From contig NZ_BAABKV010000001.1 of the NCBI RefSeq assembly GCF_039544005.1, positions 806,001-870,000 of the forward strand: a stretch of 64,000 nt of DNA, read 5' to 3'. Positions 1 to 9,127 of this stretch are shown piece after piece. The notes under the pieces were generated by a model that was given only the letters and a program-made list of their open reading frames with translations, ran no database searches and was not told the origin of the DNA. A program made the translations under genes and the position numbers. Every line of letters begins with the position of its first letter. Positions within the stretch are counted from its first letter, which is position 1. Origin of the DNA: Kitasatospora paranensis. Lineage in GTDB: Bacteria; Actinomycetota; Actinomycetes; Streptomycetales; Streptomycetaceae.

Positions 1-210
1 GCGTCTGGTGGCCTCAAGGCCGTCCATCTCCGGCATCCGGACATCCATCAGGACCACGTCCGGTCGGGTGCGGCGGACGGCGTGAACGGCCGCGGCGCCG
101 TCCTCCGCCTCGGCCACCACCTCGATGTCCTCGGACTCCAGGATCATCCGGAAGCCGGCGCGTACCAGCGCCTGATCGTCGGCGACCACGACCCGCAGCG
201 CCCCGGTCAT
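1..210 (-). CDS. Response regulator, NarL/LuxR type (5' part only)
   Basis: N-terminal 70 residues of a receiver domain; the rest lies off the window. The start ATG is at 208-210. The protein begins MTGALRVVVADDQALVRAGF, showing the acidic pair (DD) of the phosphorylation pocket. The phospho-acceptor Asp is seen in VVLMDVRMPEMDGLEATR, which is the usual REC alpha3/beta3 signature of NarL-family regulators. It overlaps the stop of the upstream kinase by 4 nt (ATGA), so the two are translationally coupled as a two-component pair. The DNA-binding domain is not visible, so the LuxR-type output is inferred from the receiver sequence and the kinase class. Confidence 0.93.
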   Translation of the reverse strand, partial: MTGALRVVVADDQALVRAGFRMILESEDIEVVAEAEDGAAAVHAVRRTRPDVVLMDVRMPEMDGLEATRR

Positions 211-1439
211 GACGCGTCCAGGGGGATCAACGCCTTGACGCGGTATCCGCCGCGCAGGCGCGGGCCCGACTCGAGCGTCCCACCGTGGACGGCGAGGCGC
301 TCGCGCAGACCGATCAGTCCGTGGCCACCGCCGGTGGAAGCAGAGTCGCTCGGACGGCCGCCGCTATCGGTCACCTCCACGCATACGTGGTCGGCGGCGT
401 ACGCGAGGATGACGTCCGCTCGTGCCCCGCTCGCGTGCTTGACGGTGTTCGTCAGTGCCTCCTGCACCACCCGGTAGGCGGCGAGTTCGACACCCGGCGG
501 CACCGGCCGGGCCTCCCCGGAGACCGTCAGTTCGACCGGCATCCCGGACTGCCGCACCCCTCCGAGCAGGGCCTCCAATCGGCCGAGGCCCGGTTGGGGG
601 GCGAGCTCCGCCATGGCCGCCGATTCGAGATCGTCCGCATCGATCGTGAGCAGACCCATGACCTGGCGCAGCTCGGTCATCGCGGCGCGGCCGCCGGCCT
701 CGACCGCGAGCAGCGCCTCGCGGGCCCGTTCGGGGTCGGCGTTCATGATCTTGCGGGCGGCGCCCGCCTGGATGACCATCACACTGACACTGTGGGTCAC
801 GATGTCGTGCAACTCCCGCGCGATGCGGGCACGTTCGTGTTCGACGGCACGGTCCAGTGCCTCGACCTGCTCGCGTTCGAGGGCGGACATCCTGGCGCGT
901 CCCTCCTCGACCCGGCGCCCCCACATCCTGATCTCCCACGCCGCGGCGAGCACGGGGACCAGGGCCAGCAGCGCGACGATGCCGTTCGGGAAATGGGGCA
1001 GTTTCGCGTCCGTGAACAGCACCACCAGTACGGCAGCCGCCACCGGCATGCTCGCCAGGGTCGGCACACGGTGCGGACCGTAGGCGGCCGCGCTGTAGGT
1101 GGCGACGATGCAGACGACGCCGGCCCAGAAGGCGACGTCGACCGAGACGTGTCTGGTGAACGGGGTGGCGGCGAGCACCACCCACAGGACCGCAAGCGGC
1201 CACCGCCGACGGAATGCCAGCGGCACCGAGCAGAACGGCAACAGCAGTGCCGGGCCGGCCCAGTCGACGGGGAGGGGAGCCCCGGCGGTCGCGGCGTAGC
1301 GGAGGCTGACGAGCGTCAGGAACAGCGCCAGCACCGCGTCGAACACGCGGCTGCCGCGGGCGGGTCGCGCCGGGCGCCCCGCTCGGTGTGCCACCCCGGC
1401 GGCCAGGTCTCGCAGTCGTTCTGCGGTCGGTACCTTCAT
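207..1439 (-). CDS. Sensor histidine kinase, HisKA_3 (NarX/DesK-like)
   Basis: About 410 residues. Residues 30-165 hold four to five hydrophobic membrane segments. Then comes a coiled-coil linker and a HisKA_3 dimerisation domain with the phospho-acceptor His211 in ARELHDIVTHSV. The C-terminal third is a HATPase_c domain: N box VVQEALTNTVKHA, G1 box EVTDSGG, and GGGHGLIGLRERL. I chose the ATG at 1439 because the 31 codons upstream are arginine-rich and unlike any domain. It is divergent from the ABC exporter at 1645, with about 200 bp between. By analogy with similar loci the pair probably senses an envelope stress or antibiotic and controls that exporter. The signal is unknown. Confidence 0.93.
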   Translation of the reverse strand: MKVPTAERLRDLAAGVAHRAGRPARPARGSRVFDAVLALFLTLVSLRYAATAGAPLPVDWAGPALLLPFCSVPLAFRRRWPLAVLWVVLAATPFTRHVSVDVAFWAGVVCIVATYSAAAYGPHRVPTLASMPVAAAVLVVLFTDAKLPHFPNGIVALLALVPVLAAAWEIRMWGRRVEEGRARMSALEREQVEALDRAVEHERARIARELHDIVTHSVSVMVIQAGAARKIMNADPERAREALLAVEAGGRAAMTELRQVMGLLTIDADDLESAAMAELAPQPGLGRLEALLGGVRQSGMPVELTVSGEARPVPPGVELAAYRVVQEALTNTVKHASGARADVILAYAADHVCVEVTDSGGRPSDSASTGGGHGLIGLRERLAVHGGTLESGPRLRGGYRVKALIPLDAS

Positions 1440-1644
1440 CACGGAACGATTGTGACCGACGGTCGATCGCCGGCACATCCTCCTTGGCGGTCGGATCAGG
1501 TACATCGCTCGCCTACATCGCAAGGATGACATCGGGGGACCTCATCCCCTCGCGGTACCCGACATGACTCCTGCGGGCGACGTGCAGGTGCGGCCCGCTT
1601 CCCTAGCGTCGTCTCCGTCAGACGGACAAACGAGGGAGACGATG

Positions 1645-2337
1645 ATGACCGAGCCGGTGATCGAGCTGAGCGGCGTCAGCCGCCGATACGACGAAGGGCC
1701 GCCGGCCCTGGACGACGTGTCGCTGACTGTGCACGCCGGAGAATCGGTGGCGGTCCTCGGGCCGTCGGGCAGCGGCAAGTCGACGATGCTCAACGTGATC
1801 GCCGGCCTGGACCGACCGACGTCGGGGGCGGTCACGGTGGGCGGGGTGCGCGTCGACCGGTTGGGCGAGGCCGGCTCGGCACGCTACCGGCGGGCCACGG
1901 TCGGCATGGTCTTCCAGTTCTTCAACCTGCTGGACGACCTGACGGTGATCGACAACGTGCTGCTGCCGGCCGAGGTCGCCGGGATGGCGCGCGGCGACGC
2001 ACGCCGCCGGGCGGCCGAGCTGCTCGATGCCCTCGGTGTCGCACGCCATGCCCGGGCCAACCCGGGGCGCTTGTCGGGTGGCGAGCGTCAGCGGGTCGCC
2101 GTGGCACGTGCCTTGATGAACCGTCCCGCGTTGCTGCTGGCCGACGAGCCGACCGGGGCGCTGGACACCGCATCCGGCGAGGACGTCAAGGCCCTGTTCC
2201 AGGAGCTGCACGCCGACGGCCAGACGATCGTCACGGTCACACACGACCTGACCCTGGCGCAGTCCTGCGCGACGCGGACGATCAGGATCGTCGACGGTCG
2301 CATCGCGGCCGACGTCCGAACGGCGGCCGCCCGGTGA
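1645..2337 (+). CDS. ABC transporter ATP-binding protein, MacB/LolD type
   Basis: About 230 residues, a full-length single ATPase domain. Walker A is GPSGSGKS, the signature is LSGGERQRVAVARAL, Walker B is LLLADEPTGALD, and the switch His is in VTVTHD. The VFQFFNLLDDLTVIDNV stretch and the ADEPTGALD wording are typical of the MacB/LolD class that partners FtsX permeases. A GGGAG at 1634-1638 is spaced 6 nt from the second of two adjacent ATGs (1642, 1645), so I prefer 1645. It overlaps the permease start by 4 nt (GTGA at 2334-2337). Confidence 0.95.
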   Translation: MTEPVIELSGVSRRYDEGPPALDDVSLTVHAGESVAVLGPSGSGKSTMLNVIAGLDRPTSGAVTVGGVRVDRLGEAGSARYRRATVGMVFQFFNLLDDLTVIDNVLLPAEVAGMARGDARRRAAELLDALGVARHARANPGRLSGGERQRVAVARALMNRPALLLADEPTGALDTASGEDVKALFQELHADGQTIVTVTHDLTLAQSCATRTIRIVDGRIAADVRTAAAR

Positions 2338-4727
2338 GCGGCCTCGGCAAGGTCGTCCGCTCCGGCGTGCGCCACCGACGGGTCCAGACACTCGTCCTGG
2401 GGCTTGCCACCACGGTCGCGGCGACTGCTTCCGTCCTCGGTGGCTCGCTGCTGGCGGCCTCCAACGGCCCCTTCGACCAGGCGTTCGCCCGGCAGCGCGG
2501 GGCCCATCTCACGGCATGGTTCGACGCGGGCGGGGCGAGTGCAGCTCAGGTCGCGGCCTCCGCGCACGCTCCCGGCGTCAGCGCGGCCGCCGGTCCGTTC
2601 CCGACCAGCACCGTCGACCCACAGGACGGCTCGGAACTCGGCCTGCCCGCCGGGGTGAACCTGCCGCCGATGACGGTGGTCGGCCGCACCGACCCGGGCG
2701 GCGCCGTCGACACGGTGACGCTCCTCCAGGGGTCATGGGCCTCCGGTCCCGGCCAGATCGTGCTGTCGGACGCCTACGACGGCCCGATTCGGCAGATCGG
2801 CACGAAGCTGCGATTCCCCGGCCTTCCCGGCGACCCGACCGTGACCGTCGTCGGCCTCGCACGGTCGGTCAGCCGGACGGCCGACGCCTGGGTTTCACCG
2901 CCCGAGATCAGCGCCCTGACGGCACCCGGCACACCCGGGGGCTACCAGATGCTCTACCGCTTCACTGCGGCAGGCACCCCCGCACAGCTCGCGACCGACC
3001 GGGACGCAGTCGCGGCAGCGGTTCCCCGCGGAGCCGTGTCCGGCACCCTGTCGTGGCTCACGACCAAGCGGGGCACCGACCGGAACACTGCGTTGTTCAT
3101 CCCCTTCCTCCTTGCCTTCGGCCTCCTCGGCATCCTCATGTCCGTCCTCGTCGTCGGCAACGTCGTGGCCGGCGCGGTCGGTACGGGCAGGCGACGCATC
3201 GGCATCCTGAAGGCCGTCGGGTTCACCCCGGCCCAGGTCGTCCGTTCCTACATGGGCCAAGCGCTCATCCCGGCCTCGATCGGCGTCGCCAGCGGCCTCA
3301 TCGCAGGCAACGCCCTCGCCGTCCCTGTGCTGTCCACGACCGCTGAGGTCTACGGAACCGCAACGGCAGGCATAGCACCCTGGGTGGACGTCGCAGTGGC
3401 GGCAGGCGCCCTGATCCTGGTGACGGTCACCGCGTGGGCGGCCGCATTGCAGGCAGGACGGCTGCGCACTGTCGACGCACTCGCCGTCGGACGGGCCGGG
3501 AAAACCGGACGCGGACAGGGCGCCGCACGGCTCGCAGCCCGACTGCCGATCCCCCGGCCGGTCAGTCTCGGTCTCGCCCTCCCCTTCGCCAGGCCCGCCC
3601 GCGCGGCCGGCATGGTCGCAGCGATCGTGTTCGGCACAGCCGCCACCACCTTCGCCGTCGGCATGGCCTCATCGCTGAACTGGGTGCAGGAAGCCAAGAA
3701 TCACGACACCGCGGACGTGGTCATCCATACGTTCGGCCCACCACCCGGTGCGGGTCAGCGGAGCCCCGTTCAGCAGCGGCCGGCCACCGTGGCCCCGACC
3801 GCCATCAGCCCGTCGGCCATCACCACCGTCGTCACCGCCCAGCCCGGGACAGGCTGGTGGTACGGCACCGCCGACACCGACGTGACCGTGGCCGGCGTGC
3901 CCGGCTCCACCACCGTGACCACCTTCACCGGGGATTCCTCCCGCGCTGGCTACGCAATCGTCACCGGGCGCTGGTTCCGCGGCTCCGGCGAAGCCGTCGT
4001 CCCCGCCACCTTCCTGACCGCGACCGCCAGCCGCATCGGGGACACGGTCACTCTTCACGCCCGGGGCAGAGCCGTCCCGGTTCGGATCGTCGGCGAGGTA
4101 TTCGACCCGCACACCCAGACCAATGAGGTCCTCACCGACGGGGCAACGCTCAGCACCGCCATCCCCGATCTGCGCCCCACGGCATACTCCATCCACGTCG
4201 AACCCCGCACGAACCGGTCCGACTACATCGACGCGCTGAACCGCGCACTGTCGCCGCTGAGTCTCACGGCCACCGCCTCCGGGGCCAACGGCTCCAGCGA
4301 CGTGATCATCGCCCTCGACTCGCTGACCGCCGCCCTCACCCTGATGCTGATCGCCGTCGCGGCGCTGGGCGTACTCAGCACCGTGGTCCTCCAGACCCGT
4401 GAACGGGTACGCGACATCGGCGTCGTCAAGGCGTTGGGCATGACGCCCCGCCAGACGATCGCCATGGTCCTGGCATCGGTCGTGACGGTCAGCCTGGCCG
4501 GCGGCGCCATCGGCCTACCGGCCGGCCTGGCACTGCACGCGGCAACCGTTCCCGCCATGGGGCACAGCGCCGGTCTCGACTTTCCGTCCGCGGCCATCCA
4601 CGTCCTCCCCGCTCCCGAACTCGTCCTCCTCGGGCTCGGCGGCCTGCTCATCGGCATCATCGGTGCCCTGATCCCCGCAGGCTGGGCGGCCAGGACAAGC
4701 ACCATCGCGGCGCTGCGCACCGAGTAG
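2334..4727 (+). CDS. FtsX-like permease of an ABC exporter
   Basis: 797 residues with two FtsX domains. An N-terminal membrane segment (about residues 20-40) is followed by a large extracytoplasmic domain, a three-helix FtsX block (about 255-385), a second extracytoplasmic domain, then a C-terminal FtsX block (about 660-795). Each block contains the IGILKAVGFTPAQV or IGVVKALGMTPRQT cytoplasmic motif of FtsX_2. The duplicated layout is usual for Streptomyces MacB-like permeases. Translation begins at GTG overlapping the ATPase stop, so they form one operon. Substrate unknown; an amphiphile, peptide or lipoprotein-like cargo is typical for the class. Confidence 0.92.
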   Translation: MSGLGKVVRSGVRHRRVQTLVLGLATTVAATASVLGGSLLAASNGPFDQAFARQRGAHLTAWFDAGGASAAQVAASAHAPGVSAAAGPFPTSTVDPQDGSELGLPAGVNLPPMTVVGRTDPGGAVDTVTLLQGSWASGPGQIVLSDAYDGPIRQIGTKLRFPGLPGDPTVTVVGLARSVSRTADAWVSPPEISALTAPGTPGGYQMLYRFTAAGTPAQLATDRDAVAAAVPRGAVSGTLSWLTTKRGTDRNTALFIPFLLAFGLLGILMSVLVVGNVVAGAVGTGRRRIGILKAVGFTPAQVVRSYMGQALIPASIGVASGLIAGNALAVPVLSTTAEVYGTATAGIAPWVDVAVAAGALILVTVTAWAAALQAGRLRTVDALAVGRAGKTGRGQGAARLAARLPIPRPVSLGLALPFARPARAAGMVAAIVFGTAATTFAVGMASSLNWVQEAKNHDTADVVIHTFGPPPGAGQRSPVQQRPATVAPTAISPSAITTVVTAQPGTGWWYGTADTDVTVAGVPGSTTVTTFTGDSSRAGYAIVTGRWFRGSGEAVVPATFLTATASRIGDTVTLHARGRAVPVRIVGEVFDPHTQTNEVLTDGATLSTAIPDLRPTAYSIHVEPRTNRSDYIDALNRALSPLSLTATASGANGSSDVIIALDSLTAALTLMLIAVAALGVLSTVVLQTRERVRDIGVVKALGMTPRQTIAMVLASVVTVSLAGGAIGLPAGLALHAATVPAMGHSAGLDFPSAAIHVLPAPELVLLGLGGLLIGIIGALIPAGWAARTSTIAALRTE

Positions 4728-5272
4728 GCCAAGCCGCAACGCCTCACATGCCAAGCCACCTCGGTCCGCCGGCTTCGCGCGCTCGCCCGACCCACGGGTG
4801 CAGCGCCGTCGTCGGCGGACCAAGGGGTACACGCTTCCCCACGAGACAGGAGCACCCGCCCCGGGCCCGCCGCCCCGCACTGATATGACGTACCGCCAGT
4901 CACTTTTACGGGCCTTGGCACTGCCGTCAAGACCCACGCCCCAGCAAGGGCTCAGAACCTATGAAGACCCCTGGCCGTCGCCCCAGTCCACATGCGCTGT
5001 CCCTCAACCGCACTCGAATTAGGCCGATCTGACTGTTCGGTCCCCCTCGTCGGCATGACTGAACGACGGCACTGAAAATGGCCCGGCGTAGCGGCTTGCA
5101 CACGGATCGAAGCTGATCGGTCCACATGCCGCCCAGATCGTCGAACCGTTCACAGTTCAAGCACGCGTTCTAGAAGTAATCCCCTCAACAGCCATTGTGG
5201 GTGCGCATGTTCGAAGGTAGAGTCCCGGTTCGCCGAGCACGGACAGGCGCTCGAGCACGACTTGGGGCGGGC
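4728..5272 (+). other. Non-coding gap upstream of the biosynthetic cluster
   Basis: About 545 bp with no gene I can support; short open frames on both strands lack homology signs and ribosome sites. The second half (roughly 5000-5272) is noticeably less GC-rich than its surroundings, as is the beginning of the following gene. This is the natural place for the promoter of the first cluster gene. I do not see a convincing -35/-10 pair. Confidence 0.5.
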
Positions 5273-6909
5273 ATGTCAAAGAATCGCGGCATCAACGAGG
5301 CTGCTTTTGATCTGCTTGACGCGTTCACGGAAATTGCAACCCGATATCCGCAGCGTCCGGCGATCCTCCACCACGGGCACACCGTGCGTTACCACCGGCT
5401 CCACGAGCTGGCGAACACCCTGGCCGAACGCCTGACGGCGGACCTGGGAGCCATTCCGGGCGCAGTTGCCGTACAGGCGACCCGCACTCCCGAAACAGTC
5501 GTCGCACTGCTGGGGATCCTCGCAGCAGGGGGCGTCTACTGCCCCGTCGATCCGGCATTTCCGCTGCAGCGTCAGCAGGCCATGGTGTCGGCGGCCGGAT
5601 GCCGCGCAATCGTCGGCAGCGACCGCGAGCAGGCGTCCCGACTCGACCTGGAATTAATGGAGTTAGGGCCCGCCACGGAACCGGCCCCGGCCGCGTCACG
5701 AACCCCGTTCACAGACCCTCGGGATTCGGCCGCCACCGGCTTAGCCGCCGCAGAACGTCCCCTCGCGGCAGACGCGCCCGGCAGTGCCCGGAACAGAGTC
5801 GCCCACGACATGCCGGCATACATTCTCTTCACATCGGGTTCGACCGGGCAACCGAAACCCGTCGTCACTCCGCGCCGGGCCATCTCCAGCGCAGTGCACG
5901 CGCTGAGCGGCCTCTTCGCCCTCACGCCCGACGACCGCGTCCTGCAGTTCGCCTCATTGAACTGGGACACCTCCTTCGAGGAGATCCTGCCGGCCCTCAC
6001 CACCGGAGCAGCCCTGGTCCTCGACAGCGAGGCCCACTCGGGATCCTTCCACCGGTTCCTCCGGATGGTCGAGCGCGAGCGGATCACGGTGCTCGACCTC
6101 CCCACCGCCTTCTGGCACGAGCTCGTGCTCCACCTCACCGAGGACCAGCAGCCCTTGCCCAGCTGCCTCAGGCTCGTGGTGATCGGCGGGGAGGCGGCGA
6201 ACCCTGCCCGCCTGGCCGACTGGAGCAGCCTGGACACCACAGGGATCCGACTGGTCAACACCTACGGCTGCACCGAGACCACGCTGGTGACCCACGCCGT
6301 CGACCTGTGCGGGCCCCAGGCCTCCTCCCCGGCACCCGGTGGGACATCGGCACCCGCGCACCGATCGGCCGGGCACTGCCCCACGTCGTTCAACGGATCG
6401 GCGAGCAGGGCGAGTTGCTGATCAGCGGCATCGCTCTGGCGCTCGGCTACCTCGGGCTACCGGAGGCCACCGAGGCCAGGTTCACCACCCTCGACGGCGA
6501 GCGCTGCTTCCGCACGGGCGACCGGGTGAGCAGTTCGCCGGACGGCGTCCTCATCCACGAGGGCAGGCTGGACCACGAGATCAAGGTGCGCGGCATCCGC
6601 GTGGACCCGGCCGAGGTCGAGGCTCACATCGCCGGCCACCCCGAGGTGAGCGCGGTGGCGGTGGCCGGGGCCACGGTCGCCGGACGGTCCACCCTTGTCG
6701 CCTACGTGGTGCCGCGACGGCACGCACAGACCTCGACCCTGGACAGCGAAGTCCGGTCGTACCTGCGCGGGCGGGTGCCGGGCCATCTGGTGCCGAGCCG
6801 CATCACCGTCGTCCCCGGCCTGGTCCTCACCGCCAGCGGCAAGGTCGACCGAACAGCCTCCCATCAGCGACACGCGACCCCCGATCAGGTCAAAGGAGAC
6901 CTTCGATGA
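5273..6909 (+). CDS. Stand-alone NRPS adenylation protein (frame broken near 6314-6330)
   Basis: Activates an amino acid as the aminoacyl-AMP and loads the adjacent carrier. Motifs in order: A3 LFTSGSTGQPKPVV, A4 region LNWDTSFEEI, A5 NTYGCTETT, A6 SGIALALGYL, A7 FRTGDR, A8 HEIKVRGIRVDPAEVE, A10 TASGKVDR with the catalytic Lys. By eye the pocket reads D-T-E-A-V-G-T-L-V-K: Asp235 to hold an amino group and a Glu at 239 suggesting a basic substrate such as beta-lysine. The frame shifts by one between A5 and A6. Adding one C to either CCCC run (6314-6317 or 6327-6330) gives 545 residues. Three TTA codons sit at 5654, 5663 and 5741. ATG 5273 is chosen because homology starts there. Confidence 0.88.
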
Positions 6910-7280
6910 GCGTTGACACCACCACCACGGCCGCCGACGCCACCGGCACGTCACCCGGGGGCCGGCCCTCCGGGCCGGGCACGGAGGCCGCTCCTCGCAT
7001 CGAGACCGCGTCGGCACCCGGCATCGGCGCAGGCATCGGCGCAGGCACGGGGACGGATGTGGCTGGTGTGGCAGGTGTGGTGGCGATCTTCCGTCGCGTA
7101 CTGGAGACTCCCGACATCACGCCGGATTCCGACTTCTTCCTGCTCGGCGGCGACTCGCTGATCGCCACCCGGGTATTGAGCGCCATCGCCCGCAGCCACG
7201 GCGTGGAGCTGACGTTCGAGGACTTCTTGCTCGCGCCCACGCCGCAGGGCCTGGCCACTGCGATCGCGGCCGCCCGGTGA
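6906..7280 (+). CDS. Peptidyl/acyl carrier protein
   Basis: 124 residues. The C-terminal 70 residues are a PCP domain with the phosphopantetheine site LLGGDSL (Ser84) and the usual helix IFRRVLETPDI before it. The N-terminal 50 residues are low-complexity Thr/Pro/Gly/Ala and include a tandem GIGA repeat (12-nt units at 7020-7043), likely a flexible tail. ATG overlaps the adenylation gene stop by 4 nt, and its own stop overlaps the next GTG, so A domain, carrier and oxidase are co-translated. It needs a phosphopantetheinyl transferase, which is not in this window. It is the obvious acceptor for the adenylation protein. Confidence 0.92.
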   Translation: MSVDTTTTAADATGTSPGGRPSGPGTEAAPRIETASAPGIGAGIGAGTGTDVAGVAGVVAIFRRVLETPDITPDSDFFLLGGDSLIATRVLSAIARSHGVELTFEDFLLAPTPQGLATAIAAAR

Positions 7281-8800
7281 CCGGCAACGACCGCTCCGCC
7301 ACGCTCGGTCCGTCCCACGGCCCCTCGCCCGAGCCTGCCCGCAGCCCCTCACTCGGCACCTCTCTCGACCCTTCCCACGGTCCCTCGCTCGGCACCTCTC
7401 CCGGGCCCAGGCCCAGGACGGAACTCGGGCCCACGCCAGGACTCGTCGCCGCGGGCCGCGGAGGCGTCGCCAGTGCCGTCGTGGTGGGAGCCGGGCTCGC
7501 CGGCCTCACCGCTGCCACCGGGCTGGCGGCCTGCGGGATCGAGGTCACCGTACTCGAGGCGCGCGATCGGGTCGGCGGCCGCACCCACGGCCTCCAGGTC
7601 GCTCCCGACCGATGGATCGACGCCGGCGCCGCCTACCTCGGCGAGCGACACACCGAACTTCTCGCCCTGCTGGCGGACTTGGACCTCAAGACCACACCGA
7701 CCACGATGGCCGGCGCCAGCCGCTTCGCGCTCGGCACGGGGGACACCACCAGGGACGGTCGGTTCCCGCCGCTCAACGCCGTGGCGCTCGGCGACATGTT
7801 CGAGCTGCTGGACGAGCTCACCGCCACCGTCCGTCCCGACGCGCCCTGGCTGACGCCGGATGCCGAACGGCTCGACACCCTGACCGCGGCCGAGTGGGCC
7901 GAGAAGCACCTGACCCACCCGGACGCACAGCTCTTCTTCCCGCTCTTCCTGGGCGAGATGATGGCCGCCGATCCGGCCGACGTCTCCGTCCTGCACATGG
8001 CCTTCTACCTGCGCTCGGGCGGCGGCATTCGCTACCTGAACGCCTTCGAGGGCGGTGCTCAGCAGGATCGGATCGCGGGCGGGGCGCACCGGGTCTGCGA
8101 GCGGCTCGCCGAACGCCTGGCCGAGCGGCCGGGCGCGCAGGTGCGGCTGTCCGAGCCCGTACGGGCGGTCCACCAGGACAGCGACGGGGTCACCGTCCAC
8201 GCCGCGCACGGCACCTATCGGGCGGACGTTGCGGTGATCGCTCTGCCGCCGCTGCTGGCCACCGCCCTCGGCCACCATCCTGAGCTGCCGGTGTCCCGGG
8301 CAAGCGGACGGACGGCCCGCGGCTGCGCGGTCAAGGTGAACCTGATCTACCCCGAGCCGGTCTGGCGCGAGCACGGGCTTTCCGGCTGGTCGGTCAGCGC
8401 CGAAGGCCCACTGCTGTCCACCGTGGACGACTCGCCCGCCGAGGGCGGTCCCGGCGTCCTGACGGGCTTCGTCACCGGAAGCGAGGCGCACCGATTCGCT
8501 GCACTCGCCCCGGAGCAGCAGCGCGCGGCAGCGGTCGACCAGGCCTCCCGGCTGTTCCCGATGCTCCCGGACCCGATCGGCCTCCACGTCACCGACTGGG
8601 TCAACGAGCAGTACAGCCAAGGTTGTTATGCGGCACTCCTCGGGCCGGGCGACTGGCTCCGGCACGGCCCGACGCTGACCACGCCGCACCGGCGGGTGCA
8701 CTGGGCCGGCACCGAGACCAGTACCGAGTACTTCGGGCTCATGGAGGGCGCCGTCCGCTCCGGCCACCGCGTGGTGGCAGAGATCCTCGGCCTGCCCTAG
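7277..8800 (+). CDS. FAD-dependent amine/amino-acid oxidase
   Basis: 507 residues, flavin monoamine oxidase superfamily. After a 60-residue Ser/Pro/Gly tail comes the dinucleotide motif VVVGAGLAGLTAA, then EARDRVGGRTHG. The C-terminal FAD motif is HWAGTETSTEYFGLMEGAVRSGHR. The family oxidises amines or amino acids to imines with H2O2 release. Because it overlaps the carrier gene by 4 nt (GTGA), it may act on the carrier-bound amino acid; that is inference. Homology starts only around residue 65, so an internal start is possible, but the coupled GTG is favoured. The N-terminal tail carries direct DNA repeats (a CTCGGCACCTCTC unit occurs twice near 7350-7400). Confidence 0.9.
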   Translation: MTGNDRSATLGPSHGPSPEPARSPSLGTSLDPSHGPSLGTSPGPRPRTELGPTPGLVAAGRGGVASAVVVGAGLAGLTAATGLAACGIEVTVLEARDRVGGRTHGLQVAPDRWIDAGAAYLGERHTELLALLADLDLKTTPTTMAGASRFALGTGDTTRDGRFPPLNAVALGDMFELLDELTATVRPDAPWLTPDAERLDTLTAAEWAEKHLTHPDAQLFFPLFLGEMMAADPADVSVLHMAFYLRSGGGIRYLNAFEGGAQQDRIAGGAHRVCERLAERLAERPGAQVRLSEPVRAVHQDSDGVTVHAAHGTYRADVAVIALPPLLATALGHHPELPVSRASGRTARGCAVKVNLIYPEPVWREHGLSGWSVSAEGPLLSTVDDSPAEGGPGVLTGFVTGSEAHRFAALAPEQQRAAAVDQASRLFPMLPDPIGLHVTDWVNEQYSQGCYAALLGPGDWLRHGPTLTTPHRRVHWAGTETSTEYFGLMEGAVRSGHRVVAEILGLP

Positions 8801-8822
8801 CGGACTCCCGACCCGGCGACCA

Positions 8823-8851
8823 CCGGAGTGGCGCCGCATTCACCACTCCGG
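8823..8851 (+). terminator. Possible terminator after the oxidase gene
   Basis: Perfect 8-bp inverted repeat CCGGAGTG / CACTCCGG (8823-8830 and 8844-8851) with a 13-nt loop, 23 nt after the oxidase stop. No U tract follows, which is common in actinomycetes. Confidence 0.45.
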
Positions 8852-8899
8852 AGGGGCCGCCAGGTCCCGTGCCCAGCCGGGCTCCCAACCCCGCGCCCC

Positions 8900-8951
8900 C
8901 ACCAGCCCAACTCCCTCGCCGCACCAGCCCCACCCCGCGCCCCACCAGCCC
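8900..8951 (+). repeat. Three short direct repeats CACCAGCCC
   Basis: The 9-mer CACCAGCCC occurs at 8900-8908, 8922-8930 and 8943-8951, about 21 nt apart, inside a C-rich, G-poor stretch. The spacing (two helical turns) and base bias would fit a protein-binding array or a Rho-loading site. Neither is proven. Confidence 0.5.
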
Positions 8952-9127
8952 GACCGCGCGACCTTCACCGGCCCCGGGCGCCGGCCGCTCGACCATCTCC
9001 TTGAGCGACCCACCGCCCAGCCGTCACCCCTGCGCCACCGGTCCCCCGCGGACCGGCCTTCCTCGACACCGTTCGCCCGGCACCGGTTCCACAAGAACCG
9101 GGTCGGGCCAGCCTTCAGGAGATCGCC

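Larger units (their letters stand above)
8801..9127 (+). other. Intergenic gap inside the cluster: hairpin and C-rich leader
   Basis: 327 bp between the oxidase and the next ligase, the only sizeable gap in the + strand gene row. It holds a hairpin at 8823-8851, then a cytosine-rich, guanine-poor stretch (about 8880-9000). After that comes an AGGAG site at 9118-9122 before the next ATG. The gap probably separates two transcription units, or holds a leader of the second. No protein can be supported here. Confidence 0.55.

Noticed and set aside
4798..5160. Two short opposing open frames in the gap before the cluster
   Set aside because: No ribosome sites, Arg/Pro-rich products, no homology signs.
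5273..6909. Programmed ribosomal frameshift in the adenylation gene
   Set aside because: No slippery heptamer with downstream pseudoknot is evident, and the same kind of break recurs in unrelated genes at C/G runs, so a sequence error is simpler.
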